From positions 1 to 64,000 of the forward strand of contig NZ_JAMZAW010000013.1 of assembly GCF_024158745.1 (NCBI RefSeq): a DNA stretch of 64,000 nucleotides, written 5' to 3'. This stretch comes from Paenibacillus tyrphae (lineage in GTDB: Bacteria; Bacillota; Bacilli; Paenibacillales; NBRC-103111). Below the pieces are notes generated by a model. The model did not search any database, was not told where the DNA came from, and saw only the letters and a list, made by a program, of their open reading frames with translations. This document shows, piece by piece, positions 1 through 8,299 of the stretch; positions within the stretch are counted from its first letter, which is position 1; each line of letters starts with the position of its first letter. The translations under genes were made by a program, and so were the position numbers.

Positions 1-183
1 CTTTCCATATTACCAGTGGGAAGAAATAAGATGGGAATATGTACAAAGCTTACTCATAAACAAATCGGTAAATAACCTTAAATTTGAAAATAAAACAAAA
101 ATTTGTTTTTATGTTGTGTTATCACATTTTCTAATATAATATATATCTTGTTATCATTCAACCAAATTAAGGAGGTTATTGAA

Positions 184-1203
184 ATGAAAGGTAAATTATT
201 TAGTTTTATCTTATCATCTGCTTTACTAACAAGTTCATTAATTGTGCCGACAACAGGAAATGCAGCGGATTTTGTTGAATTTTCCGGTAGGAAGACATTG
301 GTGGGAAACAACACGTTCAACATCGGGGCTGTTTACAGAGGTGATATCCTTCTGGGATCTAATCCCGGGGGAAATTATGGAACTTATACACATGCCATGA
401 TTGCTTACAACGACACCTTCTACACATGTACCAAACCAAGTGAATGGCAGTATAGAGATCACGGCTGCGCCTCGTATGGTTTACTTATCGAATCGGGACA
501 AAATGGAAGCGATCCTTCTATCGGCATTGTTGATGTCTGGAAAATCAAAGAGAACTACGATGAAGCAACTCAACTGGGAATTAAGAACTGGGATCATAGT
601 CAAATGAGTTCACTTGCCGGAAAAGCAGATTATTACCGAGCCAATTATAATGGTCCTTATACAGTTGACTCATATTCATATCCGCTGACAAATCAAACCA
701 GATGGTGGTGCTCTAAACTTATATGGCGAGTTGCTTATGACCTGGGGGTAGATTTGCGAACAGGGTTCGATCGCTATACCAACACGCTACTCTTTACCCC
801 CCAGATGATTTACAATAGTGCTGATACGGTTATTATTCAAACAACTGCAAACAACGGTCAGGTTGGTTTAACAGGTGCTACAGATGCTACAACAATAAAA
901 GAAACCAATGACGACATACGTCTAGGCAAAATTGAAATTATAAAGATTGGATTGTTGGAAGGCTTAAAGCAGGAATTTAAAGACAAGTTGAAAGAAAATG
1001 CCAAGCTCCAAAATGATGATCAAAAAGCAAATCTCAAAGCACTGGAAGACGATATCAAAAATCGTGTTAAACAATATAAAGAACAAATCATTCGAGTTTC
1101 CAACGATCCGGAAAGTAGAGCAAAAAACCTCAAGCTCTGGGGAGAGAAATACAATCATGATCAACTCTTGAAAGACGTTGAAGGCTTCAGTATTAGCTTA
1201 TAA
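184..1203 (+). CDS. Secreted permuted NlpC/P60-like (YiiX/YycO type) protein
   Basis: A 339-residue exported protein. Residues 1-27 form a signal peptide ending in a GNAA-type cleavage site. The middle carries the layout of the permuted papain-fold NlpC/P60 family (YiiX/YycO): a GDILL strand, a THAM motif with candidate catalytic His70, then WWCSKL with candidate nucleophile Cys176. Families of this kind cleave amide bonds in cell-wall peptides or lipids; the substrate here is unknown. Residues from about 265 on are charged and helical, probably a coiled-coil tail. The ATG at 184 was chosen over an upstream in-frame start because AAGGAGG lies 7 bases before it. A TATAAT box at 135-140 fits a promoter. 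A strong terminator follows. Confidence 0.7.
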   Translation: MKGKLFSFILSSALLTSSLIVPTTGNAADFVEFSGRKTLVGNNTFNIGAVYRGDILLGSNPGGNYGTYTHAMIAYNDTFYTCTKPSEWQYRDHGCASYGLLIESGQNGSDPSIGIVDVWKIKENYDEATQLGIKNWDHSQMSSLAGKADYYRANYNGPYTVDSYSYPLTNQTRWWCSKLIWRVAYDLGVDLRTGFDRYTNTLLFTPQMIYNSADTVIIQTTANNGQVGLTGATDATTIKETNDDIRLGKIEIIKIGLLEGLKQEFKDKLKENAKLQNDDQKANLKALEDDIKNRVKQYKEQIIRVSNDPESRAKNLKLWGEKYNHDQLLKDVEGFSISL

Positions 1204-1347
1204 ATATCCAAATGTCCTCATGAGGTTAATTGATATCGATACGCCAAACCATGCAACTATACAAAAAAACTAATTTACCGCCTCCCCACGAATCACACTG
1301 ATCACTAAACGTCATTCTGTACCCTTACGTTTCAATTATGTAATTGC

Positions 1348-1384
1348 AAAAAGCGCCTGAGCGTAATGCTATCGGCGCTTTTTT
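1348..1384 (+). terminator. Rho-independent terminator
   Basis: Arms AAAAAGCGCC and GGCGCTTTTTT flank a 16-base loop and end in a T run. It closes the secreted-protein gene 145 bases upstream. The A-rich left arm could let it work from the other strand for array A transcripts. Confidence 0.8.
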
Positions 1385-1625
1385 AATATTTCAATTCTTA
1401 TAGACGTGAATTAATACGTAGAGGGAAAAAGTTAATACTCTGGTATGCTTATTCGTTTTATTGGACGAGTATTTTTTTGTTTTCATGCGTTGTTTTACCC
1501 ATTGAAGATTGATACCGCAATTGTTATAAAGTTGAGAGATCTGCTGCTACCCTACGCGCAGGTCGTCCCGGTCGACGTTGGTCATGGTCAGAAATGTACA
1601 TCAACCAGCAAATCGCATTATGTAA
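1385..1625. other. Intergenic, no feature recognised
   Basis: This is AT-rich sequence at the leader-distal end of array A. Short open frames are present but lack ribosome sites and recognisable protein sequence. Confidence 0.5.
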
Positions 1626-1921
1626 ATTTCAATCCTCATAGGTACGTTCAAAACTCTCACAAGTCATCAGCGAACACCAATACGACCGCATGTTTCAATT
1701 CCTCATAGGTACGGTCAAAACGCTGCAGTGGAATGGAATCCAAAGGAAGGTAAAGAGAAGTTTCAATTCCTCATAGGTACGTTCAAAACTGAAAAAGGCG
1801 AAAGTGGGGACTGGAGACTTATTCAGGTTTCAATTCCTCATAGGTACGTTCAAAACGTTGGCTCCAGGTTCAACTGTTCAGCCGATTTCAAGTTTCAATT
1901 CCTCATAGGTACGTTCAAAAC
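1626..1921 (-). CRISPR. CRISPR array A, five repeats
   Basis: Repeats lie at 1626-1654 (29 nt, one T lost), 1692-1721, 1760-1789, 1827-1856 and 1892-1921, with spacers of 35-38 nt. Read on the minus strand, the 30-nt repeat starts GTTTTGAACGTACC and ends GGAATTGAAAC. The ATTGAAAC end is the 5' handle common in type I-B/III crRNAs. The degenerate repeat is at the low-coordinate end and the leader at the high end, so transcription is on the minus strand, the same as the cas operon. The third repeat from the leader carries no change, and the repeat at 1692 has one G substitution. Confidence 0.95.
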
Positions 1922-2105
1922 CCATAAAAATCCCGCCACTACGCCATTTCCACATATCCCATAATTTCATCTCTCCCACAACTAACGCTACAAATCCTTC
2001 TGCCGCGCAGCTATCGTTGTCGTCGACCCCCGGGCTTTTTTGCAGCATTGAGGGTCGACGACAACATGCACAGTTAAATTATAAGGCTTTGTCCACTTTT
2101 TCCAA
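1922..2105 (-). promoter_or_regulatory. Leader of array A: promoter plus conserved inverted repeat
   Basis: On the minus strand a -35 box TTGGAA (2105-2100), 16 bases and a -10 box TATAAT (2083-2078) precede an inverted repeat at 2017-2064. Its arms are TTGTCGTCGACC and GGTCGACGACAA and its loop holds TGCAAAAAAGCC. The repeat begins about 14 bases past the -10 box, so it lies at the 5' end of the precursor RNA. The same block occurs beside arrays B, D and E. The promoter begins about 95 bases after csm4 ends. Confidence 0.8.
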
Positions 2106-2198
2106 CCCCATGACTCCTGATCCGAGTACTTCTGGGTCCGCCAGGTATAGAAAATAACCGAATCCTCATCGTTTTCGATTATTTTATTCAGCTCCACT

Positions 2199-3143
2199 TT
2201 AAGCTTCTTTAGGTTGGTCTCCGTCTAACTTCGGAAGCCTCACAGGAACGGTCAGACCAAAACAAAGCTGCACGATCTTTGGATTTTCTGGTGAAACATT
2301 TCTCACCACCGTACCGAAGTAAGGGGGCAAGTTTGGCGAGTAAAAACAAGATCCCGGTTGGACCATGATTAACGGACGTTTAAACGGATGCCGACCACCG
2401 GGGACGTTTTCCCCGACCTTCCCGTATTTCGTAGCAACCATGTAAAACCCTCTCGCCGAATCATACCGGGAAGGCACGCAGCAGGATAAAACCGCATAAC
2501 CGTTGCTATCCTCACAGGTATCCAGATAAGCAAGGTTCTCGTCAACTCGCTCCAGCCTAAAAACTCCTTTGCCGCTGCTCTTCTTCGCACCGAAGCCGAT
2601 TTGCCCGACTCCCGTCAGAAGCTCTTCGAATCGTTTCTGATACGACAAATCCAAAAATCGTACGTACAAAGAATACACTTGAGCGTATTCCACCTCGATG
2701 TCGAAGAGCCCGTTTCGCTCCAGACTCGTTCCCGTAAACCGATCAATAATAACATGCGGCTCCATACGGGAGATGGTTGGACTCCCCGCCTCCTCCCAAA
2801 TAACAGAGCGACCGTTTCTCATCGCGTCAAATTCATTTATTGTCAGCCATTTGCGGTCCTTTCGCTGTTTGTTTAACTTCACTTCGCGAATCATGTCTTG
2901 TTTGCTATTCGTCCCAAATGTAGCAACAGGCGAAGGCAAAATTAATTTCGGCAGCAGATCTCCGGGAAAGCCGTTGGAAATAACAAAAGGCGGCTGCTCT
3001 TCACACTGTTGTATCCACCGGTTCAGTTCGCCCTCCCCGTAATGCTGCAGTATTGCCCACGCTAATGTTCCCATCAGCGTATCGCTGTGCAGCGGAGTTA
3101 CTAATCCCGAACGAAAGTGCAGGCGGTAACGTATCAGTTTCAT
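2199..3143 (-). CDS. csm4: Type III-A effector subunit Csm4 (Cas5 group)
   Basis: A 314-residue protein of the RAMP superfamily. Csm4 caps the 5' handle of crRNA and contacts Cas10. Seen here: an N-terminal strand with LVTPLHSDTLMG, the family's LPKLILPSP segment near residues 63-71, a glycine-rich loop FGAKKSSGKG in the middle, and a C-terminal KRPLIMVQPGS segment typical of Csm4. It overlaps csm3 by 4 bases, so translation is coupled. In standard III-A operons csm5 follows csm4. Here the leader of array A follows directly, and no Csm5-like sequence is seen. Cas5 proteins of other type III subtypes are the alternative, but gene order favours Csm4. Confidence 0.85.
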   Translation of the reverse strand: MKLIRYRLHFRSGLVTPLHSDTLMGTLAWAILQHYGEGELNRWIQQCEEQPPFVISNGFPGDLLPKLILPSPVATFGTNSKQDMIREVKLNKQRKDRKWLTINEFDAMRNGRSVIWEEAGSPTISRMEPHVIIDRFTGTSLERNGLFDIEVEYAQVYSLYVRFLDLSYQKRFEELLTGVGQIGFGAKKSSGKGVFRLERVDENLAYLDTCEDSNGYAVLSCCVPSRYDSARGFYMVATKYGKVGENVPGGRHPFKRPLIMVQPGSCFYSPNLPPYFGTVVRNVSPENPKIVQLCFGLTVPVRLPKLDGDQPKEA

Positions 3144-3805
3144 TTGTCGTTCCCGCCAGCATCGTGCCTAAAGGAATCCACAAGTTGACCGTCTATTGTG
3201 ACATTCCGGAATTCAATTTGCCCATACCCCCGCCCCCCCGAGCTTCCGAGGTAATCCTGCTGCAGCAATTTCATTCCCTCAAGCACGAAATCAACCAACG
3301 CTTGCTCGTCATCAAAATCGAATTTACGCAGACTAATCTCGAAATTAAATTCAGTTCCGGCTGGGACTCGCTCAATCGGGCGCGGTGATCTGGCCCTTCC
3401 TGTATTTCGTTCGATTGCATTCTCCATCTTAATTTCTGCAAAGTGAATACCCGATTCGAATAATGCTTCTTGAAGAATCTCCTGCGAATTCTTCGTCAGA
3501 GCGGCATCCCGTACTAGCACTCTTGTCGGAGCTTTAGTTAATCCAAACGAACCGAAATATTCACATACGTTACAAGATCCACAATCACAAGGATCTTTCG
3601 TGTTAGGAGAATGTTTGTACTCAAGTAATGACCTCATCTTTCCTTTCAAGGAAGATCCAGGAATGTAAGGTTGCTTAGTTAATGGATGCCGGATTATATT
3701 ATTCTCTACTCCTCCAATCTCCAACTGTTCCTTAGCTCCTCCGATTCGTAAGCCACTAAGGCAATGAATCACTCCGCGAATGATTATATGCTTTTCCAAC
3801 CTCAT
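3140..3805 (-). CDS. csm3: Type III-A backbone subunit Csm3 (Cas7 group) with altered catalytic residue
   Basis: A 221-residue Cas7-type RAMP that normally polymerises along crRNA and cuts bound target RNA every 6 nt. Seen: LSGLRIGG, then PYIPGSSLKGKMR, a cysteine cluster CDCGSCNVC likely to bind zinc, and the glycine loop LGSSGGRGYGQ. Active Csm3 proteins carry an Asp in the segment before the PLT(x)4IPGSS motif (usual form IGxxDxPxIRDP). Here it reads IGGVENNIIRHP, placing Glu34 at that position. The change is conservative but may weaken target-RNA cleavage. A GAGGAGG ribosome site precedes the ATG. A 28-base gap separates it from csm2. Confidence 0.88.
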   Translation of the reverse strand: MRLEKHIIIRGVIHCLSGLRIGGAKEQLEIGGVENNIIRHPLTKQPYIPGSSLKGKMRSLLEYKHSPNTKDPCDCGSCNVCEYFGSFGLTKAPTRVLVRDAALTKNSQEILQEALFESGIHFAEIKMENAIERNTGRARSPRPIERVPAGTEFNFEISLRKFDFDDEQALVDFVLEGMKLLQQDYLGSSGGRGYGQIEFRNVTIDGQLVDSFRHDAGGNDK

Positions 3806-3833
3806 TTTGTTTTACCTCCTCGTAGATTGGTTT

Positions 3834-4322
3834 TTATGAAGAAGTATTTTTAGAATGCATCGACTTGTTGCCATAATGCTTTTGCGAACCATGGTTTCTG
3901 GCTCCTGAATTTCCACTTTCCCTTGAATTTCCACCCTCCATATTGGGAGAAAAAGCAACAACGCTCTGAAAATGCTGAAAAAATCCCAACAAGCCTTTTT
4001 CTGATTTATTAGCAAGCTCAACATTTTTCTGAATAAACAGCTCAAACTCCATAGGTGCAGGGTTATTTTTTCTTTTTACTGCCTGAGCTGCAAACATTTC
4101 TAACTCGTCAATTTGCGGACGCACCCTGTCAAATTCTCCTGACATTCGAAATTTATGGACTATTCCTAGCAACTTGTTATAAAACCTGCGCATTGAAGCA
4201 CTCGTTAGTTTTCTCTTTGCAAGCATGTCTGCCACTTGCTTTGCATGTTCGACGATGATTTCCCTTCGCAGCTGTCCCTTCTCGTCATAATACCCGTCTA
4301 CCAGATAACGTTCCGGCCACAT
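3834..4322 (-). CDS. csm2: Type III-A small subunit Csm2
   Basis: A 162-residue helical protein placed between cas10 and csm3, the standard position of Csm2 (Cas11 group), which forms the inner filament along target RNA. The N-terminal two thirds show the usual Csm2 pattern: LTSASMRRFYNKLLGIVHKF followed by acidic and basic helices. Residues from about 125 are low-complexity, rich in Ser, Asn and Gly, and longer than typical Csm2. The start codon directly abuts the cas10 stop, indicating coupled translation. Identity rests on position and helical pattern more than on strongly conserved residues. Confidence 0.75.
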   Translation of the reverse strand: MWPERYLVDGYYDEKGQLRREIIVEHAKQVADMLAKRKLTSASMRRFYNKLLGIVHKFRMSGEFDRVRPQIDELEMFAAQAVKRKNNPAPMEFELFIQKNVELANKSEKGLLGFFQHFQSVVAFSPNMEGGNSRESGNSGARNHGSQKHYGNKSMHSKNTSS

Positions 4323-6605
4323 TTACATCTCTTCCTTTCCGATGACGTCATTTAAACGATACAACCTGCTCATCTGAATTAAAGGTCTTAACGTTAATAA
4401 AGGATGATCTTCCTGTATTGTAAGAAAACGCTGGGCCCAAATTCTAACCTCTCTGTCCTTCTCTTGGGACAAATTGCGCGCAATATCATAAGCGAGCTTC
4501 GGGTAAAACCGCAGTCCCTGAGTGTCCCCGGCGGCATAAGAACGATACATCTCCGCATAATCCAATAAGCGGAAGAGAAACGCCGAGGTAATCTGTTTTT
4601 GCTCCCACATTGCAGCCAGCTGCTTCGCCTCTTCGCAAAACTCAGCAAACTGTTCCCAGTTCATGGCCTGCTGTAAGACAGACACTTGATCGCGGCCCTC
4701 CGGTCGGGTTCGGCTTGGACTTTCCTTGGCCCGATCCAATTCCTCCTCCGCAACTGTCGCCTGTCTGGCCACAGGCTGATGCGACTTGCAGAACGTAATG
4801 CCTGCGGATAACGTCAAATTCGGGTTATTTCCGACAAACTCGCGGAATTGCAGATGAATCTCCTGGGCCAAACGAACGATCTCATCCCAAGCCCCGATTA
4901 GAAGCAGATCGTCTCCGCCTGAGAATACCGTGTACACCCGGCGGTATTTTTCGGAGATGATTCTGTGCACCCAACCTGAAAAAAATAAATCCAGCATTTT
5001 GCTAAGCACCGCGATTTGTTGAAGCTGGACTGCCTGACCATCCCTATTTAAGCCGAACACGAAAACACTGCCTAAATAATCGACGTCCGCCTTCAGATAA
5101 CCAAGCTGCTTGGCCCCGATTGCGGATTCTGCAATGCACTCAAACTGCAAAGGAGCGCCCGGTCTGACCGGGTCTTGAGCATCGCCTTTAGCAAGACAGT
5201 GCGGGCAACCGTTCTCGTCTGCTACAGGAATATAGTTTGCAACGTATTTCGTTACCATCGGTAGACGATCATCCGTATCCACGGCCAGACTATTCAACCG
5301 GTATACCAAATAAATACTGTCCTCGTAGGCCGGAGGAGCCTCCACAGCCTCCACGCTATATCCGTCCACAACGGGAAGCCCGCGCTGCGAAGGATAGCGA
5401 TACACAAAATAACGCGCACGAACCAACCTCTGCCCCATTTCCTCATCGAACCGGCAGTGATTGCATAGCTCCCCTTCATTTACCGCGAATTTCTTGCAAA
5501 CCGAACATCGACGGCCCGTCTCCTGCTGCCGAATGAGCCAGTTGTTCGTATCCCAATGTTCCCCCGCAGTCAGCCCGTGGAGAAGCGGATTCATTTTGCG
5601 TTGGCGCAGCGTAAGGTTCAATCGTTCCATAATCTTGTCCATATGGGTCAAGTCATCCGCAACAATGACCTCGCCAGCCAGATTACAAGCGATTTCTCCG
5701 TGGTATTGTTCCAAAAACCAGCAGTCCAACTCTTCCTGGACACATGTTAACTCCCTGAGCGTGGATGTCCCACCCGGAAGTAAGATATAAAACTTGCCTC
5801 CCGAAGACATCACAATATTCGAAAGCGGCAAACCGAAACGATGAACGATCCGATGGGAAATGATGTCCGATAGCGCACTGAGAAAGAACGAACGGGCCCG
5901 CAAACGTTTCGCTACACTTCCTGCCCCTGTCTGGGCAATATCGAAAATATATTTTTGTATACCGGACAGATCACCGACAACTAACGTCATCCGTCCCGAA
6001 TCTTCCATTCTTTCGCTGGTTAACGCCGCGGCCAAAGCGCCAAGCATGCTGCATTGTTCCGAGACGGGTACGTATTGATGAGACGTTGTAGATCCGGATG
6101 CGATGCACCAGGCATAATGCTCTACCGTATTCTTCAATTTGGCGAAAAACGCTTCAAACGATAAGTCCTCCCGGTTCCACAGCCGGTTCAAGGAACTCAC
6201 AAACCTCCGAACGTACGCGTGAGGATCGGCCGAAAGCTCCGCTTTCTCCTCCTTCGGAAAAATAGCGCGCTCGCTCAATTCCGCAAAATCATAGACAGCT
6301 TGCCTCTCGTAACGCTGCTCCAGTTCGATATAGCAAAATACGGAAGATAATCTTCTCAGCGAGTCAGCATCGTTTTCGGGCACGATGTCCAGGATGGCAA
6401 GAGCTTTACGAATGGATGATAGGCTTGTCTGATCCGCGCAACCCTCTTGTAATTGTTCGATGACCTGAAGCACTTTTTCTCCTTGGACTGCCTTTTGCTG
6501 TTGACGGATGTACTCCATATGAGCTTCGAAATCGGAAGCGGGCAGAGAATGTCTTAAAGTATGATAAAGCAGATAATAATACGAAGCGACGATGGTCTCT
6601 TTCAT
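4323..6605 (-). CDS. cas10: Cas10/Csm1 with GGDD cyclase motif and no visible HD motif
   Basis: A 760-residue large subunit of the type III complex. In order: a helical N-terminal region (1-200) where Csm1 proteins usually have an HD nuclease with LLHDIGK, here replaced by LLYHTLRHS with no His-Asp pair; a first Palm domain beginning GDLSGIQKYIF (211-221); a zinc-binding site with Cys367/370 and Cys381/384 and a second CPHC at 467-470; a second Palm with LKADVDYLGSVF (504-515) and GGDD at 563-566; and a C-terminal helical domain. GGDD is the active site for making cyclic oligoadenylate from ATP when target RNA is bound. DNA cutting by HD seems lost. The gene overlaps the Csm6-like gene by 4 bases. 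Confidence 0.92.
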   Translation of the reverse strand: MKETIVASYYYLLYHTLRHSLPASDFEAHMEYIRQQQKAVQGEKVLQVIEQLQEGCADQTSLSSIRKALAILDIVPENDADSLRRLSSVFCYIELEQRYERQAVYDFAELSERAIFPKEEKAELSADPHAYVRRFVSSLNRLWNREDLSFEAFFAKLKNTVEHYAWCIASGSTTSHQYVPVSEQCSMLGALAAALTSERMEDSGRMTLVVGDLSGIQKYIFDIAQTGAGSVAKRLRARSFFLSALSDIISHRIVHRFGLPLSNIVMSSGGKFYILLPGGTSTLRELTCVQEELDCWFLEQYHGEIACNLAGEVIVADDLTHMDKIMERLNLTLRQRKMNPLLHGLTAGEHWDTNNWLIRQQETGRRCSVCKKFAVNEGELCNHCRFDEEMGQRLVRARYFVYRYPSQRGLPVVDGYSVEAVEAPPAYEDSIYLVYRLNSLAVDTDDRLPMVTKYVANYIPVADENGCPHCLAKGDAQDPVRPGAPLQFECIAESAIGAKQLGYLKADVDYLGSVFVFGLNRDGQAVQLQQIAVLSKMLDLFFSGWVHRIISEKYRRVYTVFSGGDDLLLIGAWDEIVRLAQEIHLQFREFVGNNPNLTLSAGITFCKSHQPVARQATVAEEELDRAKESPSRTRPEGRDQVSVLQQAMNWEQFAEFCEEAKQLAAMWEQKQITSAFLFRLLDYAEMYRSYAAGDTQGLRFYPKLAYDIARNLSQEKDREVRIWAQRFLTIQEDHPLLTLRPLIQMSRLYRLNDVIGKEEM

Positions 6606-8125
6606 TGCTCTTTTTCACCTTCTTGTTCCCTATACATTCCATAAGACATTACGCGATGGTGAAGCCGGTGCCGGAGCCAATGAAGGAACCCGTCATGAAT
6701 TTCAGTGAGCGGATTCTCTTTTAGCTGACAATGGAACTCCTTGTGCAGCAATCCCTTAAGCTCGGTTTGCCAGTTGGCCGGGCTGAATGTGTCCGTTATC
6801 GTTTCTTTGGTCAAGCCCCCGAAACGGTGAACCAGCTCATTACGCTCTTTATAAATGCGATTCAGCTTGCGTGCGAGCGGACTATTCTCGCCAAGCAAGC
6901 TGTCAGGCTCCAGAGCAGAAACCATTTTCTGATACGTGCTGCGGGTTGGAAAATCATGTTCGCCCTTCACAAATTTATCCGAAAGAACAGATTCAAAACC
7001 ATGAATGGTCGCCCACGAACGAATGGCTTCCCTTAACTGGCCGGAATGATGTTCATTCGGCGCTGTTCCAACCCCATCCATTGCTTTGAGACGAAGCATA
7101 TTCTCATATAAACTCATGAAAATTGTAACCCAGTCGTTATATTGCTCAAGAGCATAATAGTTCTCGAGCTTCCAGTATTGCTCTTCGAGCAGCCTCTTAA
7201 TCTCCGGCTTGCGAAGCTTTTCCTGCACCTGCCGCCCGTTGAGCTTGATTCCGTTCATCAAATTCTGCGTATCAACAAAGCATTTCTTGAAAAATGCTTC
7301 TTCTTTAAAATTATGGTTCGTTATACGGTTCAACTTTTGTACAGCCTCATCGTACTGCAAATTTTTACGCAGGAGCAGCGCATCAAGAAAATGGACCTCG
7401 GTCGCATCCTTTTCTTGAAGCAGCTTGAAGCTTTCCAACAGCCTTTTGATTTGACCGTAGTGATGCCCTTCGAATAGTTCCCGGAAGTTATACAGAAGCT
7501 CGTCGACCGATAAATAAGCGTCTACCTCAATCTCCACCGCAGGCGGCTGCGGATCTCCTTTCCTCGCCGGGCGCGGGGAGTAGATAAATTGCTTGTTGCG
7601 GGGCAGCTCTCTCGTGGCATTCACGGCATGAAGCAGCCCGAAATTACACGCCGGCGTTCCTCCCGCCACCGAAACATAAAATGATTGGTTTAAATTTACA
7701 TTATGCTCAGTCAATTGGCGCATAATTTGCTCCATCGCCTGCCGGTAATGAAAAAACATCCGATCATAGGAATAAGGCGCTTTGTGAATCGGATACCCCA
7801 AAAGCATCGGATTATGGCTTTCGAACAACTTCTGTTGGGCGATCGATAAGCGAATAATTTCAAAATCCATGCGGGTATCCGAGCTGCGGAAATCTAAGCC
7901 CTCCTGCTCTGTATAAAACAGAATAAGGCATTCCAGTTTTTCATTTTTGGACCTAAGAAATTTGTCGATTGACCACAAAATTGGAAATTTGGGCTGAAAG
8001 ACGTTCGTTTGCTCCAGTAAATCTTCATGCATAAGGTTGATTGTATTAAGGCGTTCCTCTTCCGGTATTCGAGAACCGTCTTGTTGTATATCCGAAGTTC
8101 CGATATTGGCCAGAACGATCGCCAT
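6602..8125 (-). CDS. csm6: Csm6-like CARF-HEPN ribonuclease
   Basis: A 507-residue ancillary effector. The N-terminal CARF fold shows LANIGTSD (5-12) and the ligand-loop segment VAGGTPACN (153-161), both typical of Csm6/Csx1 sensors of cyclic oligoadenylate. The C-terminal HEPN domain has the catalytic RNxxxH motif as RNELVH (Arg428-His433). Csm6 enzymes are non-specific RNases switched on by the second messenger that Cas10 makes. Its gene overlaps cas10 by 4 bases, so signal maker and signal reader are produced together. The middle (210-340) is a long helical linker. Whether it answers cA4 or cA6 cannot be read from sequence by eye. Confidence 0.85.
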   Translation of the reverse strand: MAIVLANIGTSDIQQDGSRIPEEERLNTINLMHEDLLEQTNVFQPKFPILWSIDKFLRSKNEKLECLILFYTEQEGLDFRSSDTRMDFEIIRLSIAQQKLFESHNPMLLGYPIHKAPYSYDRMFFHYRQAMEQIMRQLTEHNVNLNQSFYVSVAGGTPACNFGLLHAVNATRELPRNKQFIYSPRPARKGDPQPPAVEIEVDAYLSVDELLYNFRELFEGHHYGQIKRLLESFKLLQEKDATEVHFLDALLLRKNLQYDEAVQKLNRITNHNFKEEAFFKKCFVDTQNLMNGIKLNGRQVQEKLRKPEIKRLLEEQYWKLENYYALEQYNDWVTIFMSLYENMLRLKAMDGVGTAPNEHHSGQLREAIRSWATIHGFESVLSDKFVKGEHDFPTRSTYQKMVSALEPDSLLGENSPLARKLNRIYKERNELVHRFGGLTKETITDTFSPANWQTELKGLLHKEFHCQLKENPLTEIHDGFLHWLRHRLHHRVMSYGMYREQEGEKEQ

Positions 8126-8299
8126 AGTTCCACCGCCCTATAAAAAAAGTGAAAATGAACCAATACTACTACATTTGACATGGATTCCCTTATTCCTTCC
8201 ATTCCCCACAGAAAAACTGTCATGTTTTTCAAAGAAACGACAAAATCGCCCATCCTCATGGATGAACGATCGTTTTGTACTTGTCGTTATATTCGCTTT

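Noticed and set aside
1445..1708. Open frame of 87 codons running into array A
   Set aside because: It reads through CRISPR repeats and has no ribosome site or recognisable protein sequence.
1988..2197. Open frame of 69 codons starting with GTG right after csm4, considered as a csm5 remnant
   Set aside because: It lacks RAMP motifs, and its middle is the leader promoter whose sequence is shared with leaders that have no such frame. Coding appears accidental.
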